Assembly: GCA_958423535.1 (NCBI GenBank)
Contig: CATZRJ010000015.1
Coordinates: 1-38,089 of the forward strand
DNA: 38,089 nucleotides
Reading direction: 5' to 3'
Origin: an uncultured Collinsella sp.
GTDB lineage: Bacteria > Actinomycetota > Coriobacteriia > Coriobacteriales > Coriobacteriaceae
Positions 14,291 to 23,391 of this stretch are shown piece by piece. Numbering within the stretch: the first letter of the stretch is position 1; each line of letters starts with the position of its first letter. The position numbers and the translations under genes are program-made. The notes beneath the pieces are model-generated. The model was not told where the DNA came from. It saw only the letters and a list, made by a program, of their open reading frames with translations, and did no database searches.

Positions 14291-15148
14291 ATGAGGGTCG
14301 TTAAGCGCATTAATCACAATGCCGCCTTGCTTGTCAACGATAAGGGAACCGAGCTTGTGGCGCTGGGGAAAGGCATTGGTTTCCCTGACGGCCCCGATGA
14401 GGTTTCGCTTGCGCAGATTGAGCGCACGTTTTACAACGTTGATGCACGCTACCTGCCACTTCTTAACGAGATCGATCCCAAGGTAATGGAATTTAGTGCG
14501 CAGATTGCCGATGTCGCGCGCACCAACATTTCGCGTGAGCTGTCGGCGAACCTCCCTTTTACGCTTGCCGACCATATCAGTTTTGCCATCAAGCGCTGCC
14601 GTGAGCACATGTATGTTCAGATGCCGCTTTCTTGTGACGTTCAGCAACAATATCCCATTGAATTTAAGATTGCGGCGCTTGCCCATGCTGGCATAGAGCG
14701 CGAATTCGGTTTATCTATGCCACGCGGGGAGAGGGCAGGCATCGCGCTCTGCATCGTTAACAGCGTTATGGCAAGTTCTAGTAAGGCAAAGTCAAACGAC
14801 GTCCGCCGCGAGGAACGTCTGATTGAAAAGCTCGTAGCGATTATCGAGAAAGATCTTGCTATCGCCGTTGACCGCGATGCTTTTGACTATGCGCGCTATG
14901 ACACTCATGTACGCTACTTGTTAGAGCGCGTCCGCACCGGGGAGCCGCTTAATACCGATAATGCGGCGCTCTATCGTCCTCTCTGTGAAGAGCATCCGGC
15001 TATAGCGGCTTGTGTTGACAAAATGGCAGAACTTATCGAGGAAACGTATCATGCCTCCATCGTGCCCGAGGAGAAGGTGTATCTCATGCTCCATGTCAAT
15101 CGGGTCTATGCCGGCAACGTGACGGGCGAGGTGTTAGCCGACAAATAG
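14291..15148 (+). CDS. licT: BglG/LicT-family transcriptional antiterminator
   Basis: A 285-residue RNA-binding regulator. The N-terminal CAT domain (1-56: MRVVKRINHNAALLVN...GKGIGF) binds a ribonucleic antiterminator hairpin. Two PRD domains follow (about 70-165 and 175-280), whose His residues are phosphorylated by the PTS. PRD1 His95 (ADHISFAIKR), PRD2 His206 (YDTHVRYLLERV) and His268 (LMLHVNRV) are present, but the second PRD1 His, expected in the ALHxVN motif, is Cys154 (IALCIVN). Ribosome-binding site GGAGG at 14281. It lies directly before a beta-glucoside PTS gene whose leader carries competing hairpins, the classical target arrangement. Confidence 0.92.
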   Translation: MRVVKRINHNAALLVNDKGTELVALGKGIGFPDGPDEVSLAQIERTFYNVDARYLPLLNEIDPKVMEFSAQIADVARTNISRELSANLPFTLADHISFAIKRCREHMYVQMPLSCDVQQQYPIEFKIAALAHAGIEREFGLSMPRGERAGIALCIVNSVMASSSKAKSNDVRREERLIEKLVAIIEKDLAIAVDRDAFDYARYDTHVRYLLERVRTGEPLNTDNAALYRPLCEEHPAIAACVDKMAELIEETYHASIVPEEKVYLMLHVNRVYAGNVTGEVLADK

Positions 15149-15451
15149 GCGCTTTCTATACCGTTCGGGGAAGAAAGCCTACCGTTCGCAGACTTTTGGG
15201 CACCATGAGGCCGCCGTTCACATGGCAGAGCTGATAACCTTGGACCACATAAGGTGTTATTCGAGAGCTGAGCTTCCGAAGCGTGACGTAAAGACAGGGC
15301 GACCTGTCGATGTCTCGTTTTGGAGCTTTTTGTCTTTACGCCGTTTCCCTCAACAATCGAATATTTCCATGTGGGCGGCAGACCACCGTCCGCTTTGTCT
15401 CCTCGCGCGCGCAGCGAGGAAGGAACCGGATCGTTCGAAAGGGAAGATGAT
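15149..15451 (+). promoter_or_regulatory. Leader of the PTS IIBC gene with competing hairpins (possible LicT-controlled attenuator)
   Basis: After the licT stop come a hairpin GCTTTCT/AGAAAGC (15151-15157, 15172-15178) and TACCGTTCG twice, 21 bp apart (15159, 15180). Further on, CGTAAAGACA (15287-15296) can pair with TGTCTTTACG (15331-15340), while GACAGG-GCGA-CCTGTC (15293-15308) forms a mutually exclusive hairpin sharing four bases. I could not fit a consensus antiterminator sequence exactly. No gene is seen in this stretch. Confidence 0.45.
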
Positions 15452-16882
15452 ATGGCTGACAATAAGAAGATCGCAGCCGATGTGCTCGAGGCGTTGGGTG
15501 GCAAAGATAACATCACCTTTGCAGCCCACTGCATGACGCGCCTGCGTTTTAACCTTAAGGATATGGAGTTGCCTGACATTAACGCTGTTAAAAAAGTTAA
15601 CGGCGTCATCGGCGCTCAAATATCTGGCGGGCAGTTCCAGGTGATTATTGGGCAAAACGTGCCTAAGGTATATGACGAGCTCATCAAGATGAGCGGCTTG
15701 GCCAAGCAGGAGAGTATCGACGAGAACCTCGATGCAAGTGGAGTCAAAACACCGCTTACCCCGGCAGCCGTTGGCAATGCGATTCTTAACTACCTCTCGG
15801 GCTCCATGGTTCCGATGATTCCATTGCTGCTCGCTTCGGGCATGTTCAAAACCGTTGCCGTCGTACTCGGGCCAACGATGCTCAATCTCATTGCGGATAC
15901 GAGCGATCTATATGTCCTGCTCAATATGCTCTACAACGTGACGTTCTACTTTATACCAGTCTTCTTGGGCTTTTCGGCCGCCAAGAACATTGGCGCCACG
16001 CCTATGTACGGTGCTTTTATGGGCGGTGTGCTTATCGAACCGACGTTTATGCAAATGGCAGCCGAGGGAAAAGCCTTTAGCGTTTACGGCATTCCCTGCG
16101 TGCCTGAAAACTATGCACAGACGGTCATCCCCGTTCTGCTCACAGTGGCCTTGATGTCCGTCTTCGAAAAGTTCCTGCGCAAGCATATGCCTGATTCGCT
16201 TACTACGGTGTTTACGCCGCTTTGCACGCTTGCTCTGACTGTCCCCTTTGCGCTTTGCCTGCTTGCCCCTCTTGGCTCTTTGTGCGGCAACGGCCTGGCT
16301 GCAATCTTTGGGTTCCTCGGCGCCGAGGGTGGCATCGCGGCGATTATTGGTGGAGGCTTGCTTGCAGCAATTTGGTTGCCCATGGTCATTACGGGCATGC
16401 ATGTCGCGGTCATTATGATTGCCATTGCAAACTTCATGTCGACGGGCTCTGACAGCTTTATTATGGTCGCTGCTACGGTTGCGCTGTGGGCTGCCTATGG
16501 AGTGGAGATTGCGACATGGCTCAAACTCCGTAACAAGGAGGAAAAGCGCCTGTGTGCTGGCTATCTTGTCGCCCAGCTCATCGGAGGCGTCGGCGAGCCG
16601 TTCATCTATGGCATGCTGTTCCGCTATCGTAAACTGTTCGTTGCCTGCATGGCGGGTTCATTTGTCGCCGGTGCCGGGGCGCTCGCTTTGCATGTGAATG
16701 CCTATCTTGCTGGTGCTGCTTCCAACGTGCTCAATATTATGACGTTTGTCGGCGGTGGCAACGAGAACCTGATCTGTGCCGCTATCGCTTCGGCAGCTGG
16801 CTTTATCGTAAGCTTTGCCGTTGCCTGGTTCTTTGGCTTTAGCGAGGATGAGCTTGAGAACGGTCCGATTTCCGAGCGCTAG
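15452..16882 (+). CDS. PTS transporter EIIBC, beta-glucoside/glucose-sucrose type
   Basis: A 476-residue membrane protein. The IIB domain (about 1-90) has its phosphorylated Cys27 in ITFAAHCMTRLRFNL; the IIC domain (about 110-470) has some ten helices and the signature GGVGEPFIYGMLFRYR. No IIA domain is attached, so phosphate must come from a IIA encoded elsewhere. Start ATG 15452 follows AGGGAAG; upstream sequence in the same frame overlaps the attenuator-like leader and is not coding. The licT neighbour points to an aryl- or beta-glucoside substrate, but no phospho-beta-glucosidase is in the operon, so the sugar is open. Confidence 0.9.
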   Translation: MADNKKIAADVLEALGGKDNITFAAHCMTRLRFNLKDMELPDINAVKKVNGVIGAQISGGQFQVIIGQNVPKVYDELIKMSGLAKQESIDENLDASGVKTPLTPAAVGNAILNYLSGSMVPMIPLLLASGMFKTVAVVLGPTMLNLIADTSDLYVLLNMLYNVTFYFIPVFLGFSAAKNIGATPMYGAFMGGVLIEPTFMQMAAEGKAFSVYGIPCVPENYAQTVIPVLLTVALMSVFEKFLRKHMPDSLTTVFTPLCTLALTVPFALCLLAPLGSLCGNGLAAIFGFLGAEGGIAAIIGGGLLAAIWLPMVITGMHVAVIMIAIANFMSTGSDSFIMVAATVALWAAYGVEIATWLKLRNKEEKRLCAGYLVAQLIGGVGEPFIYGMLFRYRKLFVACMAGSFVAGAGALALHVNAYLAGAASNVLNIMTFVGGGNENLICAAIASAAGFIVSFAVAWFFGFSEDELENGPISER

Positions 16883-16895
16883 AAAAGCGGTCGCA

Positions 16896-16967
16896 TATAG
16901 GTGGTTCGGCTCAAAAAATGCCGCCTATAGATGATTCCGCAGGGCGGTGTGTTTGCTGCCGCCCTGC
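16896..16967 (+). repeat. Two tandem intercistronic hairpins between PTS IIBC and Nif3-like gene
   Basis: TATAGGTGG/CCGCCTATA (16896-16904, 16921-16929, one G-T pair) and GCAGGGCGG/CCGCCCTGC (16939-16947, 16959-16967, perfect). No T-run. They may lower or stabilise expression of the downstream gene relative to the transporter. Confidence 0.5.
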
Positions 16968-16993
16968 ATATTATGTCGAAGGGGTTGTTACAT

Positions 16994-17848
16994 ATGCTTA
17001 TCAGTGAGGCTATTCAAGCTATCCAGGACTATTGCGGCGGCATCGATGCTTTTACCGGTAAGCCCATCGAGCTTGCGACGACGCGCGACCGGGTGCTTTA
17101 CGGCAACATCGATCAGCAATGTACCGGAATCGTTACATGCATTTGGGCTACGGCGGAGGTAATTCGCCGTGCCAAGGAGCTTGGCGCCAACCTGATTGTT
17201 CCGCACGAGGCGCTGTTCTGGAACCACGGAGACAGCCGTGAGGTGGTCGCAGGGAACGAGACCTTTGAGGCAAAGTGCGCCTTGCTTGACGATTGGGGTG
17301 GAGCGGTCTGGCGTTGCCATGACTATATCCACTCGGGCGTTCCGCTCGCCTCGGACGGTTCGATGGTCGACGGCATCTTTTACGGATTTGCGGCCAAGAT
17401 GGACTGGCTTGGCTCCGCGGTAGACGAGTCATTCATGAGGTACCGCATTGAGCCAACGCCGGCCCGCGATCTTGCGCAGGCGCTCGTACACAAGCTTGGA
17501 TTAAATGGAACGCGCTTGATCGGCGACGGTGACGCGCTCGTTCGCAATGTCGAGATTCCCATGCACATTATGGGACGAGATAACGACGAGATTGCCCATA
17601 TCGACTCTGATGACATCGATTGCATTTTGGCCATGGAGTTTATCGACTTTACGGTGAGTGAGTACATCCGCGACGCCGCAATGCTCGGTCAGGGGAAATG
17701 CGCCATCCATATGGGTCACTTTAACGGCGAAGAGCCGGGTATGGAATGCATGTCGACATGGTTGCCCGCTGCGCTCGGAGACGCTGGTGCAGGCTTGCCG
17801 GTCACCTTTGTGCCCATGGGGGATACTTATCAATACGTACTGGCATAG
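16994..17848 (+). CDS. Nif3-like dinuclear metal centre protein
   Basis: A 284-residue cytoplasmic protein of the Nif3/YbgI family, hexameric metalloproteins with two metal ions per subunit and usually unproven enzyme activity. Metal-site motifs are visible: VPHEALFWNHGDS (69-81, in place of the usual HHPLIF), WRCHDYIHS and C-terminal MGHFNGEEPGMEC. Start ATG 16994 is chosen for the family-like beginning MLISEAIQAIQDYCGG; an ATG at 16973 is possible. It lies 111 bases after PTS IIBC, in an operon with licT, and is followed by a terminator. A hydrolase role on the imported sugar derivative is conceivable but unproven. Confidence 0.85.
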   Translation: MLISEAIQAIQDYCGGIDAFTGKPIELATTRDRVLYGNIDQQCTGIVTCIWATAEVIRRAKELGANLIVPHEALFWNHGDSREVVAGNETFEAKCALLDDWGGAVWRCHDYIHSGVPLASDGSMVDGIFYGFAAKMDWLGSAVDESFMRYRIEPTPARDLAQALVHKLGLNGTRLIGDGDALVRNVEIPMHIMGRDNDEIAHIDSDDIDCILAMEFIDFTVSEYIRDAAMLGQGKCAIHMGHFNGEEPGMECMSTWLPAALGDAGAGLPVTFVPMGDTYQYVLA

Positions 17849-17856
17849 ATGCCCTG

Positions 17857-17891
17857 GGGCCGCGATGCCATATGGGTGTCGTGGCCCTGTT
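17857..17891 (+). terminator. Terminator after the Nif3-like gene
   Basis: GGGCCGCGA (17857-17865) pairs with TCGTGGCCC (17879-17887, one G-T pair), then TGTTTGCGTTT. Clearly homologous to the terminator at 14087-14122, including the loop start GCCATAT. Confidence 0.8.
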
Positions 17892-17900
17892 TGCGTTTCT

Positions 17901-17945
17901 CCGGATAAAACCTGCCAAAATGAACCTGTCCCTTATTGGCAGGTC
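17901..17945 (+). repeat. CCTGTCCC-loop hairpin repeat, copy 2
   Basis: ACCTGCCAA (17910-17918) pairs with TTGGCAGGT (17936-17944); the loop contains GAACCTGTCCC. Terminator plus hairpin repeat together match 14087-14175 along their length. Confidence 0.8.
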
Positions 17946-17970
17946 TGCGGGTCAATGCCCGCCAAACGAA

Positions 17971-18035
17971 GTTGCGGTGGAATAGTTCCTGTTTGTGCCC
18001 GATTGGCCGCAAAACAGGAACTATTCCACCGCAAC
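17971..18035. repeat. 24-bp perfect inverted repeat between convergent genes
   Basis: Bases 17971-17994 (starting GTTGCGGTGGAATAG) are the exact reverse complement of 18012-18035; the loop is 17 bases. It ends 13 bases from the larE stop codon. It can act as a bidirectional terminator, but arm length and lack of a T-run suggest a dispersed palindromic element. Confidence 0.85.
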
Positions 18036-18048
18036 TCATCGGGATGCG

Positions 18049-18927
18049 CTATTGGTTCATGTTGCCGTGGATGTAGGGGGTGACCTCGGGGGAGATGTGG
18101 CCGCAGCCCAGCTCGCGCAGCGCGGACTCGATGGCGGCGGGCAACGGGGTTTTGCCCTTGTCGTCGACGGCGGTTCCGCCGAGGGCAGCAATCTTGGCGA
18201 CATCTGCGGGAGCGGCTTCGATATGCATGCAGCCGCCGACCAGGCGTGCGCGGACCTGAGCCAGGTCAAGATCATGTAGGTAATCCTCGCAGGCGCGAAT
18301 CAGGTCGACCTTCTCGTGCGTAAGCTCCTCGCCCGTGGGGACGCGCGTGGCAAGACAGGCTCCCGCCGGCAGGTTCCAGACGGGATAGCCCCATGCGCGC
18401 AGCAGCTCGCGCTCTTCGTCCTTGGTAAAGCCGACCTCCATGAGAGGGGAGCGTACACCGAGCTCTTCTGCCGCGCGCATGCCGGGGCGGTAGTCACCGC
18501 GATCGTTTGCATTGCTGCCATCGATGACGGTGGGAAAGCCGAGTGACTTGGCGTGGTTCACGATGGCAGTAAAGCCGGCGTGCTTGCAGTGGTAGCAGCG
18601 ATTGGCGTCGTTGCAAGCTACTTGGGGGAGCTGCAGCTGATCGACCGAAAGATTGAGTACGGGGAGCTTAAAATGCGGTTCTTCACTGGCTTGTCCGTCA
18701 ACGGATCGCTCAAATGAAGCCTGCTCGGGCGTGCCGATGAGCGGCGTGGTTAGGTGAACGAGAAGCGTGCTGGCAGGCATGATGCGGGCGCAGACCGCGG
18801 CCAAAAAGCTGCTGTCGACGCCACCGGAAAAGCCGATGGCGACGCGTCCGTATGCCAAAAGCAACTGCTCGAGCGTCGCGAGTTTGTCCTGAAGCTCCTC
18901 TGCAGGTGCAGTAGTGTCTGAAAGCAT
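18049..18927 (-). CDS. larE: ATP-dependent sacrificial sulfur transferase LarE
   Basis: A 292-residue enzyme of the PP-loop family. LarE adenylates a carboxylated nicotinic-acid mononucleotide and donates sulfur while building the nickel-pincer cofactor of lactate racemase and related enzymes. Seen here: PP-loop FSGGVDSS (33-40), NRCYHCK (109-115) and catalytic-position Cys191 in GACLATRVPTGE. Extra cysteines 111 and 114 could, with Cys191, hold an iron-sulfur cluster as reported for some LarE proteins. Start ATG 18927 follows AAGGA. No larA, larB or larC is in the window, so partner genes must be elsewhere. Divergent from the HAD gene. Confidence 0.9.
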   Translation of the reverse strand: MLSDTTAPAEELQDKLATLEQLLLAYGRVAIGFSGGVDSSFLAAVCARIMPASTLLVHLTTPLIGTPEQASFERSVDGQASEEPHFKLPVLNLSVDQLQLPQVACNDANRCYHCKHAGFTAIVNHAKSLGFPTVIDGSNANDRGDYRPGMRAAEELGVRSPLMEVGFTKDEERELLRAWGYPVWNLPAGACLATRVPTGEELTHEKVDLIRACEDYLHDLDLAQVRARLVGGCMHIEAAPADVAKIAALGGTAVDDKGKTPLPAAIESALRELGCGHISPEVTPYIHGNMNQ

Positions 18928-19094
18928 GAAACGATCCTTACCATTGAGTACTCGGTCGAAAACTATAATTCTACCGAGCTGCTTGTCATAAGACTTCTAT
19001 CTATGTAACGAAAGTGCAATATGCTATATACGTTATATACAAGTTTGTAAAGTGCGGTAGAGTGGGAGTAATGCAATCCGGTGAGGGGGCCGAT

Positions 19095-19745
19095 ATGATC
19101 AAGGCTGTTATTTTTGACATGGATGGAACGCTGGTCGATACCGAGCGTTTGGGGATTAAGGCCTGGAAGGCAGGCGCCGCTGAGCTGGGGGTCGCGATTG
19201 ATGATGCGCTGATCCATCAGTTTATCGGTCGCACACTGCCCGATGTCATGGACATCCTTGATGAACATTACGGTAGTCGCGAAACCGCCGAGGCGATCTA
19301 TGTCCGCCACAAGGAGATTCGCGACGAGATAGTCAAGACCGAACTGGAGCTTAAGGCCGGCGCCGCCGAGTGCCTAGACGAGCTGCTGGCTGCGGACTAT
19401 CACGTGGGGCTTGCGACCTCGTCGCGCCACGTTACAGCGGAGCGCAACCTTAAGATGGTCGGACTCTTTGACAAGTTCGAGACGGTGACCTGCGGCGAGG
19501 ACGTCGTGCACGGCAAGCCCGATCCCGAGATGTATCTGCTTGCCTGCGAGCGCGCGGGCTTTGCCCCCGAGGAATGTGCCGTGGTCGAGGATTCGCGCAA
19601 CGGCTGCGTCTCGGGCATTACGGCCGGCTGCCATGTCTTTGCCGTTCCCGACATCGTTCCGCTGCCGCAGGACGTGGTGGACGGCTGTGAGGTCGTGCTC
19701 GACACGTTGTTCGATCTGACGACGGCGGTCAAGGCCGTGCGCTAG
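19095..19745 (+). CDS. HAD-superfamily phosphatase/beta-phosphoglucomutase-like protein
   Basis: A 216-residue cytoplasmic hydrolase with all four HAD motifs: DMDGTLVD (8-15, nucleophile and acid Asp), the Ser in ATSSRH, Lys in HGKPDPEMY and acidic VVEDSRNG. The cap between motifs I and II is helical, as in subfamily I (phosphoglycolate phosphatase, beta-phosphoglucomutase, sugar phosphatases). Start ATG 19095 follows GAGGGGG and gives the normal N-terminus MIKAVIFDMDGT. The upstream region is AT-rich with TATATACGTTATATA. Substrate cannot be told. Convergent with the LacI gene across a long bidirectional terminator. Confidence 0.88.
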   Translation: MIKAVIFDMDGTLVDTERLGIKAWKAGAAELGVAIDDALIHQFIGRTLPDVMDILDEHYGSRETAEAIYVRHKEIRDEIVKTELELKAGAAECLDELLAADYHVGLATSSRHVTAERNLKMVGLFDKFETVTCGEDVVHGKPDPEMYLLACERAGFAPEECAVVEDSRNGCVSGITAGCHVFAVPDIVPLPQDVVDGCEVVLDTLFDLTTAVKAVR

Positions 19746-19783
19746 ACAATTGCGGAGTTGAAACGAGCAATCGGCTGACCTTG

Positions 19784-19833
19784 CGCTTAAGCAAAAGAGG
19801 TCCGGCAATGGTCGGGCCTCTTTTGCTTAAGCG
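19784..19833. terminator. Bidirectional terminator between HAD and LacI genes
   Basis: A 17-bp perfect outer stem (19784-19800 with 19817-19833) extends by four more pairs, one of them G-T, leaving an 8-base loop. The GC core GAGGTCCG/CGGGCCTC is flanked by AAAA and TTTT, so it works in both directions. Confidence 0.9.
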
Positions 19834-19858
19834 GCGTTTTGGCATACTGGCCGACGTG

Positions 19859-20971
19859 CTATAGATACGCGCCGAGGTTGATGGCGGTGGCTTCGGCTTG
19901 GCTGCTCGCCCGGGTACTGGCGCGCTCCAAGAGGAACGGCCGCACGAGTTCCTGACGGTTGATGTCCTCGGCGGCTGTGACCGCAGTAACGGTTCGAGCT
20001 GCGGAGCCAATGCGGGTGTGCTTGGTTTTTGCCGGCGCCTTGTTCTCGATTTGCTCCATGAGCAGCTGGACACCCTTGCGGCCAATTTCGTAGCCCGGGG
20101 GTGCTACGGTGGTGAGCGGTACCGCGCCGCTCCATGCAAGCGGGTTGCCGTCGCAGCCGGCCACGCGGACCTGCTCGGGGACGGGGATGCCTTTGTCGGT
20201 CAACGCCGAGATAACGCCCGAGGCCAATACATCGGTAAGGCCGATGACAAAATCGGGGCGCTCGTCGGAAGAGCGATCGGCAATCTGAGCGCCGATGCTG
20301 TAACCGTCGGCAGCGGTATTCCATTCGCCGGCGTCGATGACTTCGATCTTGATATCGGGATGCAGGGCGAGGGCCTTGTGAATGCCAAGTACGCGCAGGG
20401 TGAGCTGCATAAATGCCGCTCTGCCCACAACGGTGATATGGCGCGCGCCGCGGGCGATGGCGAGCTCGGCGATAATGCGCCCCTGCGCCTCGTTGTCGGC
20501 GGCCACGTAGTAACCGGGTTCGGAGCAGTGGATGTCCAGATGGACGATCGGCACGGGCATCTTGGTCATTGCGGGATGCCAATCGGGGGACGCCATGGGC
20601 TGAACCATGACGCCGGACATCTGCGTGCCCATAAAATAGCGCAGGTAATGGTCCTCGAGGATGTCGTCGTTGTCGGCGTTGGCGATGAGCAGGTCGTAAC
20701 CGTGCTTGCGGGCCTCGTTGTGGGCGCCGCTGGCAATTTGGAGCGAGAAGCCATGGTCGAGACGGGGGAGGACCAGGCCAAAGGACTTGGTAGTGCCGCC
20801 CGCGAGCTGACGGGCACTTTGGTTGGGCAGGTAGCCAAGGCGATTGATGGTCTCGTTGATGAGTTTGAGGGTCTCGGGGCGCAGCTTTTCGGGGTGGTTG
20901 AGCGCGTTGGATACCGTGCCCAGCGAGACCCCTGCCTCGCGCGCGACGTCGCTGATTTTAACCTTTGCCAT
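19859..20971 (-). CDS. LacI-family transcriptional regulator
   Basis: A 370-residue repressor. The N-terminal helix-turn-helix and hinge are textbook (VKISDVAREAGVSLGTVSNALNHP...LGYLPNQSARQLAGG, residues 4-59), followed by a periplasmic-binding-protein-like effector domain (about 62-340) with the conserved GCDGNPLAWSGAVPLTTVAPPGYEIG near its end. Start ATG 20971 follows AAAGGGG; the frame runs on upstream through repeat DNA but that part is not protein-coding. No sugar gene is adjacent, so the target operon is unclear; glmS lies on the other side of the hairpin island in the opposite direction. Confidence 0.93.
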   Translation of the reverse strand: MAKVKISDVAREAGVSLGTVSNALNHPEKLRPETLKLINETINRLGYLPNQSARQLAGGTTKSFGLVLPRLDHGFSLQIASGAHNEARKHGYDLLIANADNDDILEDHYLRYFMGTQMSGVMVQPMASPDWHPAMTKMPVPIVHLDIHCSEPGYYVAADNEAQGRIIAELAIARGARHITVVGRAAFMQLTLRVLGIHKALALHPDIKIEVIDAGEWNTAADGYSIGAQIADRSSDERPDFVIGLTDVLASGVISALTDKGIPVPEQVRVAGCDGNPLAWSGAVPLTTVAPPGYEIGRKGVQLLMEQIENKAPAKTKHTRIGSAARTVTAVTAAEDINRQELVRPFLLERASTRASSQAEATAINLGAYL

Positions 20972-21035
20972 AGCGGCCCCTTTGATGCGTTTCAAGTACA
21001 AGTCAGATTGTAGCATCGCTCGTCCCGAGGGCGTC

Positions 21036-21083
21036 AAAACCTGCCAATTAGGGACAGGTTTATTTTGGCAGGTTTTATCTGGG
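21036..21083 (-). repeat. CCTGTCCC-loop hairpin repeat, copy 4 (reverse orientation)
   Basis: AAAACCTGCCAA (21036-21047) pairs perfectly with TTGGCAGGTTTT (21065-21076); the loop carries AGGGACAGGTTTA and the flank TATCTGGG is the reverse of the CCAGATA lead-in of the other copies. Confidence 0.8.
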
Positions 21084-21103
21084 CAAACATCGTTGCAAGC
21101 GCG

Positions 21104-21138
21104 ACCACCACAATGGGGACAGGTACCTTTGTGGCGGT
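21104..21138. repeat. Related hairpin with GGGGACAGGTACC loop
   Basis: ACCACCACAA (21104-21113) pairs with TTGTGGCGGT (21129-21138) with one G-T pair. The loop motif GGGACAGG is the same as in the hairpin repeat at 21036, although the stem is unrelated. A degraded inverted relative with CCTGTCCC lies at 21335-21368. Confidence 0.65.
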
Positions 21139-21160
21139 TTGAGCTGCCCGGGCCTTCAAT

Positions 21161-21219
21161 TGTCTCGATCTGTAACATCTTGACGGCAAAACCGGCTCTA
21201 CCTGTTACAGATCGAGACA
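21161..21219. repeat. Palindrome TGTCTCGATCTGTAACA, first copy
   Basis: A 17-bp perfect inverted repeat (21161-21177 with 21203-21219) around a 25-base spacer. Confidence 0.8.
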
Positions 21220-21243
21220 TAGTGCAGGGGCTGAATCGTAATG

Positions 21244-21298
21244 TCTTGATCTGTAACACTAAGCCGGCTTCCGGAGGCCCAGATGTTACAGATCGAGA
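21244..21298. repeat. Palindrome TCTYGATCTGTAACA, second copy
   Basis: Inverted arms 21244-21258 and 21284-21298 match except for one position and share the arm sequence of 21161-21219, but the 25-base spacer differs. Conserved arms with free spacers are typical of palindromic repeat families. Confidence 0.75.
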
Positions 21299-21304
21299 TC
21301 TTTC

Positions 21305-21328
21305 ACCGGGGCAGGTCGCCGCCCCGGT
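21305..21328. repeat. Hairpin ACCGGGGC/GCCCCGGT
   Basis: Perfect 8-bp stem (21305-21312, 21321-21328), 8-base loop, in the same island. Confidence 0.6.
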
Positions 21329-21334
21329 CCAAGC

Positions 21335-21368
21335 AACCATAAAGGCGCCTGTCCCAATCGCGGTGGTT
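21335..21368. repeat. Degraded relative of the CCTGTCCC-loop hairpin
   Basis: AACCA/TGGTT ends (21335-21339, 21364-21368) around GGCGCCTGTCCCAAT. Its reverse complement aligns with 21104-21138 over ACCACC, GGGACAGG and CCTTT. Confidence 0.5.
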
Positions 21369-21386
21369 TGGGCATGTGTGCATCGA

Positions 21387-21410
21387 GTGGTATCCAGTTT
21401 AAGATACCAC
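21387..21410 (+). promoter_or_regulatory. Inverted repeat GTGGTATC/GATACCAC upstream of glmS
   Basis: Perfect 8-bp arms with an 8-base spacer, 31 bases before a TACAAT box. A third half site GGTAT follows at 21415. It is the size of a regulator-binding site; which protein binds is unknown. Confidence 0.45.
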
Positions 21411-21519
21411 TTCTGGTATATCAGCTTGTGCTTGCGTGAGTACAATACTCGAACGTTATACGTCTCAGCGCCCATGTGCGTGGACGTTTTGCAGTCACGC
21501 GGACGAAGGGATTTATCCT

Positions 21520-23367
<1,848 letters not shown>

Positions 23368-23391
23368 TCGAGTTCCGTTATCCTTACGATT

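Larger units (their letters stand above)
20972..21519. other. Intergenic hairpin island between lacI-type gene and glmS
   Basis: This 548-base gap contains no gene but seven inverted repeats between 21036 and 21410, listed separately. A -10-like TACAAT at 21441-21446 may belong to the glmS promoter; no good -35 accompanies it. The glmS ribosome-binding site is GAAGGG at about 21505. No glmS ribozyme structure was recognised. Confidence 0.7.

Noticed and set aside
17658..18083. Recurring peptide PDKTCQNKPVP in several frames (also near 21040 and 23460)
   Set aside because: It is the translation of the non-coding CCTGTCCC hairpin repeat, not a protein motif.
21036..21410. CRISPR array
   Set aside because: Repeats are palindromic, unequal in length and sequence, not regularly spaced, and there are no cas genes.
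20972..21475. N-terminal extension of the LacI-type protein by 168 codons
   Set aside because: The extension translates the palindromic repeats; the helix-turn-helix starts right at ATG 20971, which has its own ribosome-binding site.
20972..21519. glmS ribozyme/riboswitch
   Set aside because: No recognisable catalytic core next to the glmS start; the inverted repeats there belong to dispersed families.
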